From Pseudomonadota bacterium (GTDB taxonomy: Bacteria; Pseudomonadota; Alphaproteobacteria; Acetobacterales; Acetobacteraceae), in NCBI GenBank assembly GCA_021819535.1, contig JAKAQU010000162.1, forward strand, positions 1 to 6,757: DNA of 6,757 nucleotides, in the 5' to 3' direction. Both the position numbers and the translations under genes were made by a program. The number at the start of each line of letters is the position of its first letter. Position 1 is the first letter of the stretch. The notes beneath the pieces are model-generated. The model did no database searches, was not told the DNA's origin, and worked only from the letters and a program-made list of their open reading frames with translations. Positions 1 to 6,305 of this stretch are shown in pieces.

Positions 1-87
1 GTCTACAAGGTGCTCCAGGAGATCCCCGGAGATCAGGTGTTTCGCCCCCTCTCGGAAAGCGAGTGCCCTCTGGTCAAGCGCGAGTAG
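1..87 (+). CDS. 3' end of an unidentified gene (partial)
   Basis: Frame 1 is open from the window edge to a TAG at 85-87 and gives the last 28 residues of a protein, ending PLVKRE. The codons end in G or C in most positions, like the certain genes here and unlike the gap that follows, which supports real coding. The piece is hydrophilic with mixed charge, and I see no motif or membrane segment. I do not recognise the family. It lies on the same strand as the serine hydrolase, about 107 bases upstream of its chosen start, so the two could be co-transcribed or separate. A chance open frame of this length in GC-rich DNA cannot be fully excluded. Confidence 0.5.
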   Translation, partial: VYKVLQEIPGDQVFRPLSESECPLVKRE

Positions 88-182
88 CCGCGGGCATGGA
101 TATCATTGCATTGCCCGACCTCGGCCGGCCATGCTATCTGTTGCGGCCAAGAAACGCCGGCAAGCTGAAAAAACCGCTGAGC

Positions 183-190
183 GGGAGGGA
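183..190 (+). promoter_or_regulatory. Shine-Dalgarno site that fixes the serine hydrolase start
   Basis: A GGGAGGGA run ends four bases before the ATG at 195, good spacing for a ribosome binding site. The in-frame ATG at 63 has no comparable site, overlaps the upstream gene end, and would add 44 residues whose codons lack the G/C third-position bias. The site therefore favours the start at 195. Confidence 0.7.
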
Positions 191-194
191 AAAA

Positions 195-1382
195 ATGTCC
201 ACACATCACGCCATTGATGCCGTTTTGAAATCCGCCACCGAGCGTCGCGATGTGCCTGGGGTGGTGGCGATGGTCGCCGATGACCGGGGGGTTATCTATC
301 AGGGCGCGTTCGGCAAGCGCGATCTCGGCGCGGACGCCGCCATGACCATGGACACCGTGTTCTGGATCGCCTCGATGACCAAGGCCGTGGTGTCGGCCGC
401 CGCCATGCAGATGGTGGAGCAGGGGAAGGTCGGGATCGATCAGGATCTCGGCGCCATTCTCCCCGCGCTTGCCGACCGCCCTGTGATCGAGGGCTGGGAT
501 GCCGAAGGCAAGCCGCGTTTGCGTCCAGCACGCGGGCCGATCACGCTTCGCCATCTCCTCACCCACACCGCCGGGTTCAGCTATGAGATGTGGAACGCGG
601 ATATCGGCCGCTATCAGGCGCATGCCGGTCTGCCGGGGATTACTTCTTGCGAAAACAAGGCGCTGGAGACGCCGCTGATTGCCGATCCGGGCACGCGCTG
701 GGAATACGGCATCAATATCGATTTCGCCGGCAAGCTCGTGGAAAAGCTTTCCGGCCAGCGGCTTGACGCCTATCTGCAAGACCATATCTTCGCTCCGCTC
801 GGCATGAGCGAAACCGGGTTCAAAATCCGCGACGATCAGCGCCCGCGCCTTGCCCGCATGCATGCGCGTCTCCCCGATGGCGTGCTCGCGCCGATCGATT
901 TCGAAATCCCCCAGGATCCCGAATTCCACATGGGCGGCGGCGGCCTTTATTCGACGGCCGGCGATTATCTCACTTTCTGCCGCATGATCCTCGGCGACGG
1001 CAGCCTCGGCGGCAAGCAGGTGCTGAAACCCGAAAGTGTCGCCGCGATGCGCGAGAACCAGATGGGTGATCTCGTGGTAACGCGGCTGGTGACGGTGGCG
1101 GAGGCCGCCTCCAACGATGCCGAATTTTTCCCCGGCATGGTGAAGAAATGGAGTTTTGGCTTCATGCTCAACACCGAGGCGGTGCCTGCCCGCCGGGCGG
1201 CCAACAGCCTCACCTGGGCCGGTCTCGGCAACACCTATTTCTGGATCGACCCCACGAGCCGGGTCTGCGGCGTCATCCTCACCCAAATCCTCCCCTTCGC
1301 CGACGCCAAGGTGCTGGCACTTTATGATGCGTTCGAGGAGGCGGTTTACGCCGCGCGCGGCGGCGAAAGGCGCGTCGCGTAA
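195..1382 (+). CDS. Class C beta-lactamase-fold serine hydrolase / esterase
   Basis: A 395-residue protein of the beta-lactamase/penicillin-binding-protein-like fold (the AmpC and EstB type esterase group). Seen in the sequence: the SxxK motif SMTK with nucleophile Ser60 and Lys63; the second-motif tyrosine in WEYGIN (Tyr171); a glycine-rich GGGGLYST at 247-254; and a WAGLGN element at 341-346 followed by a WIDP stretch, where EstB-like esterases carry WGG instead of the KTG of true beta-lactamases. This pattern and the length fit a carboxylesterase or amide/lactone hydrolase better than an antibiotic-resistance enzyme. No signal peptide is visible at the N-terminus (MSTHHAIDAVLK), so it probably acts in the cytoplasm. 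A strong Shine-Dalgarno at 183-190 supports this start. It precedes an aromatic transport/pobA operon on the same strand, and a role in releasing an aromatic acid from an ester is possible but unproven. The true substrate cannot be read from the sequence. Confidence 0.88.
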   Translation: MSTHHAIDAVLKSATERRDVPGVVAMVADDRGVIYQGAFGKRDLGADAAMTMDTVFWIASMTKAVVSAAAMQMVEQGKVGIDQDLGAILPALADRPVIEGWDAEGKPRLRPARGPITLRHLLTHTAGFSYEMWNADIGRYQAHAGLPGITSCENKALETPLIADPGTRWEYGINIDFAGKLVEKLSGQRLDAYLQDHIFAPLGMSETGFKIRDDQRPRLARMHARLPDGVLAPIDFEIPQDPEFHMGGGGLYSTAGDYLTFCRMILGDGSLGGKQVLKPESVAAMRENQMGDLVVTRLVTVAEAASNDAEFFPGMVKKWSFGFMLNTEAVPARRAANSLTWAGLGNTYFWIDPTSRVCGVILTQILPFADAKVLALYDAFEEAVYAARGGERRVA

Positions 1383-1397
1383 AAATCCTCCCTGGTT

Positions 1398-1424
1398 GGG
1401 CTGTGCCGCAGGCACGGCCTTTCT
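1398..1424 (+). terminator. Possible rho-independent terminator after the serine hydrolase
   Basis: Ten bases at 1398-1407 pair with 1411-1420 around a GCA loop. The five inner pairs (GTGCC with GGCAC) are perfect, and the outer ones include two G-T wobbles. The stem is GC-rich, starts 15 bases after the stop codon, and is followed by a short, impure T stretch (1420-1424, TTTCT). The weak T tract keeps confidence moderate. If real, it separates the hydrolase transcript from the operon downstream. Confidence 0.45.
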
Positions 1425-1469
1425 GGCGAAGCTGTTGCCAAGCGAGGCCGGATCGGGCAGAAAATACTC

Positions 1470-1513
1470 ACTCATAACCATTTCGCGAGGGTTCGAGCGA
1501 AACGGTCATGGGT
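1470..1513. promoter_or_regulatory. 44-bp imperfect inverted repeat, candidate operator or leader hairpin
   Basis: The arm at 1470-1486 (ACTCATAACCATTTCGC) and the reverse complement of 1497-1513 (ACCCATGACCGTTTCGC) agree at 14 of 17 positions, with a 10-base spacer at 1487-1496. The six innermost bases of each arm match perfectly. It sits 42 bases before the start of the substrate-binding protein gene, in the only gap able to hold the operon promoter. That position fits a binding site for a dimeric or tetrameric regulator; pobA operons are known to be controlled by aromatic-responsive regulators of the AraC or IclR type (PobR), but no regulator gene is in view. It could instead fold as an RNA hairpin in the leader, with two A-C mismatches and one U-G pair. 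No convincing -35/-10 pair was found beside it. Confidence 0.5.
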
Positions 1514-1541
1514 CAAAAAACCTTGGCCAACAGCCAATTCC

Positions 1542-1549
1542 GGGAGGGG
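1542..1549 (+). promoter_or_regulatory. Shine-Dalgarno site that fixes the substrate-binding protein start
   Basis: GGGAGGGG lies six bases before the ATG at 1556. The alternative in-frame ATG at 1508 has no purine-rich site before it and falls inside the right arm of the inverted repeat, so the 16-residue extension is unlikely. The core resembles the site before the serine hydrolase gene (CGGGAGGG in both). Confidence 0.75.
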
Positions 1550-1555
1550 TCAGAC

Positions 1556-2884
1556 ATGAACAGCCGCATCGGGGCTCAATCCGCGCCATCAGACGCAAAT
1601 CGCCTCGCGCCACCACCGCTTCGCCGGCGGGTTTTGCTCGGCGCCGCCGGGGCCCTCGCCCTCGTCTCGCGCCGGGCGATGGCGCAAGCCGGCAAGAGCC
1701 TCAAAATCGGCTTCATCAGCCCGCGTTCCGGCGCCCTCGCGAGTTTCGGCGAGACCGATGGCTATGTGCTCGATCTCGCGCGGAAAGCCCTCGTCAAGGG
1801 GCTTGCGGTCGGCGGGCAGACCTATGCCGTCGAAATCATCGACCGCGATACCCAATCCGATCCCGCGCGCGCCGGGCAGCTCGCACGCAGCCTGATCAAC
1901 GATACCGGCATCGACATGATGCTCACCACCTCGACGCCGGAGGTGGTCAACCCGGTCTCGGATGCGTGCGAGGCGGCCGGCATGCCTTGTCTCGCCACCG
2001 TCATGCCCTGGGAAGCCTGGTATTTCGGCCGCGGCGCCAAGCCCGGCCAGCCCTCGCCGTTCCGCTGGACCTATCTCTTCTCCTTCGGCGTCGATGAGTT
2101 CGCCGAGTGCTATATTTCGCAATGGAACAGCGGCGTTCAGACCAATAAAAAAGTCGGCGTGCTCTATCCGAACGATGCCGACGGCAACGCGATCCGCGCC
2201 CATCTCGCGCCCAAGCTCGCCAAGGCGGGCTTCACCATCGTCGATCCCGGCCCCTACGAGGACGGCACCACCGATTATTCCGCCCAGATCGCGGTCTTCA
2301 AGAAAAACCGCTGCGAAATCTTCAACACTTTCCCGATCCCGCCCGATTTCGCGACCTTCTGGCGCCAGGCCGCGCAGCAGGGCTACACGCGCATGGTGAA
2401 AATCGCCCAGACGGCGAAAACCGGCCTCTTCCCCTCCTCGATGGAGGCGCTCGGAACACTCGGCTACAACATCTCCAGCGCCGCTTACTGGCATCGCGAC
2501 TTTCCCTATGCCTCGCCACTCACCGGGGTCAGCGGCATGGGGCTCGCCGAGGGCTATGAGCAGGCGAGCGGCAAGCAATGGACGCAGCAGCTCGGCGCCT
2601 CGATGTCACTCCTCGATGCCGGTTTCGCAGCCCTTGCCGCCAGCAGCGATCCGAAGGACAAAAAATCCGTCGCCGCCGCCCTGAGCCGGCTGAAGACCAA
2701 AACCATGGTCGGCGAGGTCGATTTCACCCGCGGCCCAGTGCCGAACGTGTTCGCGACCCCGATCATCGGCACGCAATGGGTGAAGGCCAAGCCCGGGAGC
2801 CGCTTCAAGCTCGATTACGTCGTCACCGAAAACGCGACCGATCATAACGTGCCGGTGCATGCGAAACTGATTCCCTATTCCTGA
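1556..2884 (+). CDS. Branched-chain/HAAT-type ABC transporter substrate-binding protein, Tat-type signal
   Basis: A 442-residue periplasmic binding protein of the type I (LivJ/LivK-like, Periplasmic_binding_6) fold that captures the ligand and delivers it to the LivHM channel. The N-terminus has a twin-arginine signal: RRRVLLG at 23-29, a short hydrophobic stretch to about 37, and a likely cleavage after AMA (41-43). The mature domain opens with the family-typical KIGFISPRSG (50-59), followed by the first-lobe stretch INDTGIDMML (114-123), the hinge region with VGVLYPNDADG (200-210), and a late second-lobe stretch with EGYEQASG (332-339). An aromatic-rich piece, PWEAWYFGR (151-159), could line a pocket for a ring-shaped ligand; this is inference. 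Four cysteines (138, 145, 185, 253) remain in the mature part. The gene is first in the operon, and the next start lies within 10 bases of its stop. Ligand identity is inferred only from the linked pobA: an aromatic acid such as 4-hydroxybenzoate. A branched-chain amino acid or amide ligand is the alternative. Confidence 0.9.
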   Translation: MNSRIGAQSAPSDANRLAPPPLRRRVLLGAAGALALVSRRAMAQAGKSLKIGFISPRSGALASFGETDGYVLDLARKALVKGLAVGGQTYAVEIIDRDTQSDPARAGQLARSLINDTGIDMMLTTSTPEVVNPVSDACEAAGMPCLATVMPWEAWYFGRGAKPGQPSPFRWTYLFSFGVDEFAECYISQWNSGVQTNKKVGVLYPNDADGNAIRAHLAPKLAKAGFTIVDPGPYEDGTTDYSAQIAVFKKNRCEIFNTFPIPPDFATFWRQAAQQGYTRMVKIAQTAKTGLFPSSMEALGTLGYNISSAAYWHRDFPYASPLTGVSGMGLAEGYEQASGKQWTQQLGASMSLLDAGFAALAASSDPKDKKSVAAALSRLKTKTMVGEVDFTRGPVPNVFATPIIGTQWVKAKPGSRFKLDYVVTENATDHNVPVHAKLIPYS

Positions 2885-2892
2885 GCCAGGTG

Positions 2893-3642
2893 ATGGCGCG
2901 CGCGGAGAGCGTTCTCAGGGCCGATGGTCTGGAAAAACGTTTCGGGGCGCTCGTGGTGCTCGATGCGGTCGATTTCACGGTCGGGTGTCGCGAGGCGGTC
3001 GGCATCGTCGGGCCCAACGGCGCCGGCAAAACGACACTCCTCAACGTGCTTTCGGGCCGCAATACCCCGGAGCGCGGGCAGATATTGTTCGCGGGCGAGG
3101 ATGTGACGGGGCTCGATGTCGCGGCGCGATGCAGGCTGGGCATCGCCCGCTCGCATCAGATCCCGCGCCCCTTCGGCGGCATGACGGTGTTCGAGAATCT
3201 GCTGGTCGCGGCCGAGGCCGGGGCAGGCCTCCGCGGGCCTGCGGCGACGAGGCGGGCGCTTGAGACCCTAGCACTCTGCGGCATGCTCCCGCGCGCCAAT
3301 CGCCGCGCCGAGACCTTGGGTCTGCTCGATCGCAAGCGCCTCGAACTCGCACGCGCGCTCGCGACCGAGCCAGTCCTGCTGCTGCTCGATGAAATCGGCG
3401 CCGGCCTCACCGATGCCGAGGCACAAATTCTGGTCGAGATCATCGCAGCCATCCGCGCCCAGGGCATCGCCATCGTCTGGATCGAGCATATCGTCCATGT
3501 GCTGGTCAAAGTGGTGGGGCGGCTCGTGTGCATGGATGCCGGGCGGGTGATCGCCGATGGCGCGCCGGACGCCGTGCTGCGCGATGCCGCGGTGATCGAC
3601 GCTTATCTCGGCCAGGCCGCCCATGCCGCTTCTCACGGTTGA
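2893..3642 (+). CDS. LivG-type ABC transporter ATP-binding protein
   Basis: A 249-residue ATPase that would pair with the LivF-type protein on the cytoplasmic face of the permeases and power import. Visible motifs: Walker A GPNGAGKT (40-47), Q-loop glutamine Gln89 in RSHQIPRPFGG, Walker B VLLLLDE (161-167, catalytic Glu167), D-loop region GAGLTDAE (169-176), and switch histidine His199 in WIEHI. The ABC signature is not LSGGQ: the matching place reads LGLLDRKRLELARAL (142-156). I recall similar LLDRKRLELARAL forms in a subset of LivG proteins, so this is probably a subfamily trait and not damage. The start is uncertain by one codon: GTG at 2890 directly precedes the ATG at 2893. Only a weak purine stretch overlaps the upstream stop, so translation probably depends on coupling. 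The 3' end overlaps the next gene by 20 bases. Confidence 0.92.
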   Translation: MARAESVLRADGLEKRFGALVVLDAVDFTVGCREAVGIVGPNGAGKTTLLNVLSGRNTPERGQILFAGEDVTGLDVAARCRLGIARSHQIPRPFGGMTVFENLLVAAEAGAGLRGPAATRRALETLALCGMLPRANRRAETLGLLDRKRLELARALATEPVLLLLDEIGAGLTDAEAQILVEIIAAIRAQGIAIVWIEHIVHVLVKVVGRLVCMDAGRVIADGAPDAVLRDAAVIDAYLGQAAHAASHG

Positions 3643-4351
3643 GAATCTGACCGCGACGCACGGGCTTCTGCACGCCGTGCGCGGGGTCGATCTCGCGCTC
3701 GCCGAGGGCGAGACGCTCGCCCTGGTCGGCGCCAATGGCGCGGGCAAGACCACGCTCTTGCGCACCATCGCCGGGGCGCATCGCGCGGCTTTGGGGCGCA
3801 TCCGCTTCGATGGCGCCGATATCACGCTTCTGCCCGCGCATCGCCGCGTCCCGCTCGGCATCGCGCTCGTCCCGGAGGGAAGGCGGCTTTTCGCCGGCAT
3901 GACGGTTGCCGAGAATCTGCTGGTCGCCGAGGGGCGTGGCCGGGCCGGGAGATGGACGATGGCAACCGTGCTCGATGCCTTCCCCCAGCTTCGCCCGAAG
4001 CTCAAATCCCGCGCCGGCGATCTTTCCGGCGGCCAGCAGCAGGCAGCCGCCATCGCCCGCGCGCTGATGAGCAATCCGCGTCTCTTGCTGCTCGACGAGG
4101 TATCGCTCGGCCTCTCGCCCGCCGCCGTCGAGCAGCTCTATGTCTCGCTCGCCGCGCTTCCCGCCGGCGGGACGACGATCGTCCTGGTCGAGCAGGATCT
4201 CGGCCGTGCGCTCGGTGTTGCCGATCGCGTCGTCTGTCTTCTGGAAGGACGGATCACCTATGAGGGGCGCGCGCGCGAGACCACGCGCGCGCGGGTGCTG
4301 GAAGCCTATTTCGGCGTCTCGTCCGCCTTGGGCGCGGGGGCGGATCGGTGA
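3623..4351 (+). CDS. LivF-type ABC transporter ATP-binding protein
   Basis: A 242-residue ATPase, the second nucleotide-binding subunit of the importer. Motifs in order: Walker A GANGAGKT (36-43), VPEGRRLF at 83-90 with Glu85 in the Q-loop place (normal for LivF), a canonical signature LSGGQQQ (134-140), Walker B LLLLDE (154-159), and LVEQDLGRAL (188-197), where Gln191 replaces the switch histidine, again typical of LivF. The start ATG lies 20 bases inside the LivG-type gene, with AGG six bases upstream, and the stop TGA shares its last base with the next ATG (TGATG). The C-terminal tail (about 215-242) is rich in Arg, Ala and Gly and is encoded by alternating GC runs that can form a strong hairpin. 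Family assignment is firm; the transported substrate is inferred from operon context. Confidence 0.93.
   Translation: MPLLTVENLTATHGLLHAVRGVDLALAEGETLALVGANGAGKTTLLRTIAGAHRAALGRIRFDGADITLLPAHRRVPLGIALVPEGRRLFAGMTVAENLLVAEGRGRAGRWTMATVLDAFPQLRPKLKSRAGDLSGGQQQAAAIARALMSNPRLLLLDEVSLGLSPAAVEQLYVSLAALPAGGTTIVLVEQDLGRALGVADRVVCLLEGRITYEGRARETTRARVLEAYFGVSSALGAGADR
4268..4293 (+). repeat. Perfect 10-bp all-GC hairpin inside the livF-type gene
   Basis: CGCGCGCGCG at 4268-4277 pairs perfectly with CGCGCGCGCG at 4284-4293 around the loop AGACCA. The stem encodes part of the Arg-Ala-rich tail of the LivF-type protein, about 60 bases before the permease start. No T run follows, so it is not a standard terminator. 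The alternating CG runs are also Z-DNA-prone. Any effect on transcript stability or subunit ratio is inference; high GC content combined with Arg/Ala codons could produce it by chance. Confidence 0.5.
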
Positions 4352-5277
4352 TGATCTTTCTCAACCAGTGTCTCCAGGGCATTTTTCTCGGCGCCTATTA
4401 CGCGCTGATCGCGTGCTCGCTCTCGTTCCTGTTCGGCGTCATGCGGATCATCAATCTCGCCCATGGCAGCCTCGCGGTCCTGGCGGCGTTTCTGCTGTTC
4501 GTGCTCGCCGATCGCTACGGGCTTTCGCCCTGGCTCGGCCTCGTCCTCGTCATCCCGGTGATGGCGGCGCTCGGCTTCCTGTTGCAGATCCTGGTGCTGG
4601 AGCGGAGCCTCAAGGGCGGGCTTCTGGTGCCGCTCCTCAGCACGTTCGGCCTCGCGATCGTCATCGACAATCTCTTGTTCCAGGGCTTCGGCGCCGATAC
4701 CCGCTCGCTCGCCCCCTATATCGGCGATCTCTCCTTTGCGAGCTGGTCGCTGAGCGACGATATCACCGTCGGCCAGCTCGACGTGATCATCCTCGCCGCC
4801 GCCGTCGCCCTGCTCGGCGGGTTGCAGCTTTTTCTCGCCCGGACCCGGCTCGGGCGCACCATCCGCGCCACCGCCGAGGCGCCCGAGATCGTCGGCCTGA
4901 TCGGCATCGATGCCCGCGCGGTCTATGCGCTCTCGACCGCGCTCGCCATGGCGCTGGCGACCGTTGCCGGGGCGTTTCTGGCACTCCGCGCCACCTTCAA
5001 TCCCTATAGCGGCGGGATGCAGTTGCTTTTCGCCTTCGAAGCGGTGGTGATCGGCGGCTTCGGCTCGCTGTGGGGAACGCTGATCGGCGGAATCCTGCTC
5101 GGTGTTGCGCAAAATCTTGGCGCCTTCGTCAATCCGCACGGATTTCTGATCGCCGGCCACGGGTTTTTCCTGGCCATTCTCATCGCCCGGCTCTATCTCG
5201 GCCCCCGCCTCGCACGTCTGCGTCTCGCACGTCTGCGTCCACGACGTCCGCGCCCACATGCGGCGCGCCCGGCATGA
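4351..5277 (+). CDS. LivH-type ABC transporter permease
   Basis: A 308-residue inner-membrane permease, one of the two channel subunits of the importer. It is strongly hydrophobic, with about eight likely membrane segments (roughly 9-29, 38-54, 60-80, 92-113, 143-162, 190-212, 225-258 and 268-284; estimated by eye). Family marks are the N-terminal INLAHGS (34-40), a cytoplasmic coupling loop TRLGRTIRATAEAPEIVGLI (165-184) that should contact the ATPases, and EAVVIGGFGSLWGTLIGG (230-247) near the end. The ATG at 4351 shares one base with the livF-type stop; a GTG codon directly before it (4348) is an alternative start. The last 25 or so residues are unusually basic (RLARLRLARLRPRRPRP) and come from a 15-bp tandem duplication, beyond the usual end of the fold. 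Substrate specificity rests mainly with the binding protein and cannot be read here. Confidence 0.92.
   Translation: MIFLNQCLQGIFLGAYYALIACSLSFLFGVMRIINLAHGSLAVLAAFLLFVLADRYGLSPWLGLVLVIPVMAALGFLLQILVLERSLKGGLLVPLLSTFGLAIVIDNLLFQGFGADTRSLAPYIGDLSFASWSLSDDITVGQLDVIILAAAVALLGGLQLFLARTRLGRTIRATAEAPEIVGLIGIDARAVYALSTALAMALATVAGAFLALRATFNPYSGGMQLLFAFEAVVIGGFGSLWGTLIGGILLGVAQNLGAFVNPHGFLIAGHGFFLAILIARLYLGPRLARLRLARLRPRRPRPHAARPA
5206..5235 (+). repeat. 15-bp tandem repeat encoding RLARL twice
   Basis: CGCCTCGCACGTCTG at 5206-5220 is followed at once by CGTCTCGCACGTCTG at 5221-5235, identical at 14 of 15 bases. Being a multiple of three, it keeps frame and duplicates the residues RLARL at the C-terminus of the LivH-type permease, extending a basic cytoplasmic tail. 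It looks like a slippage duplication. Confidence 0.75.
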
Positions 5278-6305
5278 TGGCGGCGCCCGACATGCGGGTC
5301 GAGCGTTGGACGCGGCGGGCGCAAGGGTTCGTCGTGAGCCTGCTGCTGCTCGCCCTCGTCCTCGCCTTTGGCCCGCTGCTGTTTTCCGCCGGCATCACCG
5401 ATCGCCTGAGCGAATTATTCGTCTATGTCATGCTCGCGGTGACGTGGAATTTGCTCGCCGGCTATGGCGGTCTCGTCTCGGTCGGGCAGCAGGCGTTTTT
5501 CGGCCTCGGTGCCTATCTCGCGGTGCGGCTCTCGGCCGCCGGCGTCAGCGTCTATCCCGCCCTTCTGCTCGCCGGCCTGATGACCGGGGCGCTGGCGCTG
5601 GCGATCGGCGAGGTGATGCTGCGGCTCGAGGGCGGGGAATTCGCGATCGGCATGTGGGTGGTCGCCGAGCTTGCGCATCTTCTCGTCAATCTCGACCCTC
5701 TCGTGCAGGGCGAGACCGGCACCTCGCTGATCGCGCTCGACGCCTTCAGCGCCGCGGCACGTCGCGCCGATACGTATTGGGCAGCGTTCGCGGCCATGGT
5801 TCTGCTGCTCGTCCTGGTATTCGCCGTGCTGCGCGGGCGGCTCGGCACCGCGCTCCAGGCGATCCGCGACGACGAAATCGCCGCCGCCTCCCTCGGGGTA
5901 CGCGTCCTTGCGACCAAGCGGGTGGTGTTCATGCTCGCCGCCGGCGGCGCGGCCCTCGCCGGGGCGCTCTGGCTCGCAACGGCGATCACCTTTCAGCCGC
6001 ACGCCTATTTCAGTGTGCAATGGACGGCGTATATGATTTTCATGACCCTGGTCGGTGGGCTCGGCACCTTCGAGGGGCCGGTGATCGGGGCGGTGCTGTT
6101 TTTCACCGTGGAATGGTTGTTCGGGGCGAGCGGGGTCTGGTATCTGATCGGCCTTGGGGCTGCGGCACTCGGCTTTGCGCTGTTTGCGCCGCGTGGCCTT
6201 TGGGGTGCATTCACCGAGCGGTTTCCAGAGCGTCTTTTGCCGCTCGGCTATCACGTCGTCGGCGCGCGCGCGGCGGCCGCGGCGGGCGGGGGAGAAGAAA
6301 GATGA
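5274..6305 (+). CDS. LivM-type ABC transporter permease
   Basis: A 343-residue permease, the second channel subunit. Family marks: NLLAGYGGLVSVGQQAFFGL (59-78), the coupling loop GRLGTALQAIRDDEIAAASL (188-207), and VGGLGTFEGPVIGA (260-273) before the last membrane segments. About nine hydrophobic segments are visible, the first at 17-38. The start at 5274 forms ATGA with the LivH-type stop, so reinitiation is likely; ATGs at 5277 and 5292 are in-frame alternatives, and no strong ribosome site decides between them. Upstream in-frame codons (to about 5070) lie inside the LivH-type gene and read as low-complexity Arg/Ser/Pro, so they are not used. The C-terminus ends in an Ala/Gly/Arg-rich tail (331-343). 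Its stop overlaps the pobA start as ATGA. Confidence 0.91.
   Translation: MMAAPDMRVERWTRRAQGFVVSLLLLALVLAFGPLLFSAGITDRLSELFVYVMLAVTWNLLAGYGGLVSVGQQAFFGLGAYLAVRLSAAGVSVYPALLLAGLMTGALALAIGEVMLRLEGGEFAIGMWVVAELAHLLVNLDPLVQGETGTSLIALDAFSAAARRADTYWAAFAAMVLLLVLVFAVLRGRLGTALQAIRDDEIAAASLGVRVLATKRVVFMLAAGGAALAGALWLATAITFQPHAYFSVQWTAYMIFMTLVGGLGTFEGPVIGAVLFFTVEWLFGASGVWYLIGLGAAALGFALFAPRGLWGAFTERFPERLLPLGYHVVGARAAAAAGGGEER
6288..6294 (+). promoter_or_regulatory. Shine-Dalgarno site of pobA inside the livM-type end
   Basis: GGGGGAG sits seven bases before the pobA ATG at 6302, within the last codons of the LivM-type gene. Together with the ATGA overlap, this lets pobA be translated both by coupling and by its own ribosome binding. 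Confidence 0.6.

Noticed and set aside
111..140. Possible promoter before the hydrolase: TTGCCC (111-116) with TATCTG (135-140)
   Set aside because: The spacing of 18 is fine, but the -10 matches only three of six positions, so it is not distinguishable from chance.
63..194. 44-residue N-terminal extension of the serine hydrolase from ATG 63
   Set aside because: It overlaps the upstream gene end, lacks G/C third-position bias and a ribosome site, whereas ATG 195 has a good Shine-Dalgarno.
1435..1468. Possible promoter: TTGCCA (1435-1440) with AATACT (1463-1468)
   Set aside because: The spacer is 22 bases, too long for a standard sigma-70 promoter, and the -10 matches only four of six positions.
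33..1481. 482-codon open frame on the minus strand across the hydrolase gene
   Set aside because: It lies antisense to a gene with clear catalytic motifs, is a His/Gly/Arg-rich composition artefact of GC-rich codons, and shows no recognisable domain.
1523..1537. Small hairpin TTGGC/GCCAA before the binding-protein ribosome site
   Set aside because: Only a five-base stem; expected by chance in this composition and not clearly able to cover the Shine-Dalgarno.
1508..1555. 16-residue upstream extension of the binding protein from ATG 1508
   Set aside because: No ribosome site; ATG 1556 has GGGAGGGG at good spacing, and the Tat signal reads well from there.
3310..3340. Missing LSGGQ in the LivG-type ATPase read as an inactivating mutation or frameshift
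   Set aside because: The frame is intact on both sides, all other ATPase motifs are present, and a similar LLDRKRLELARAL form is, as I recall, found in other LivG proteins. Treated as a subfamily variant.
4306..5259. Long minus-strand open frame opposite the LivH-type permease
   Set aside because: A mirror of strongly biased third positions: the translation is Glu/Asp/Arg-rich low complexity, and the + strand encodes a clear permease.
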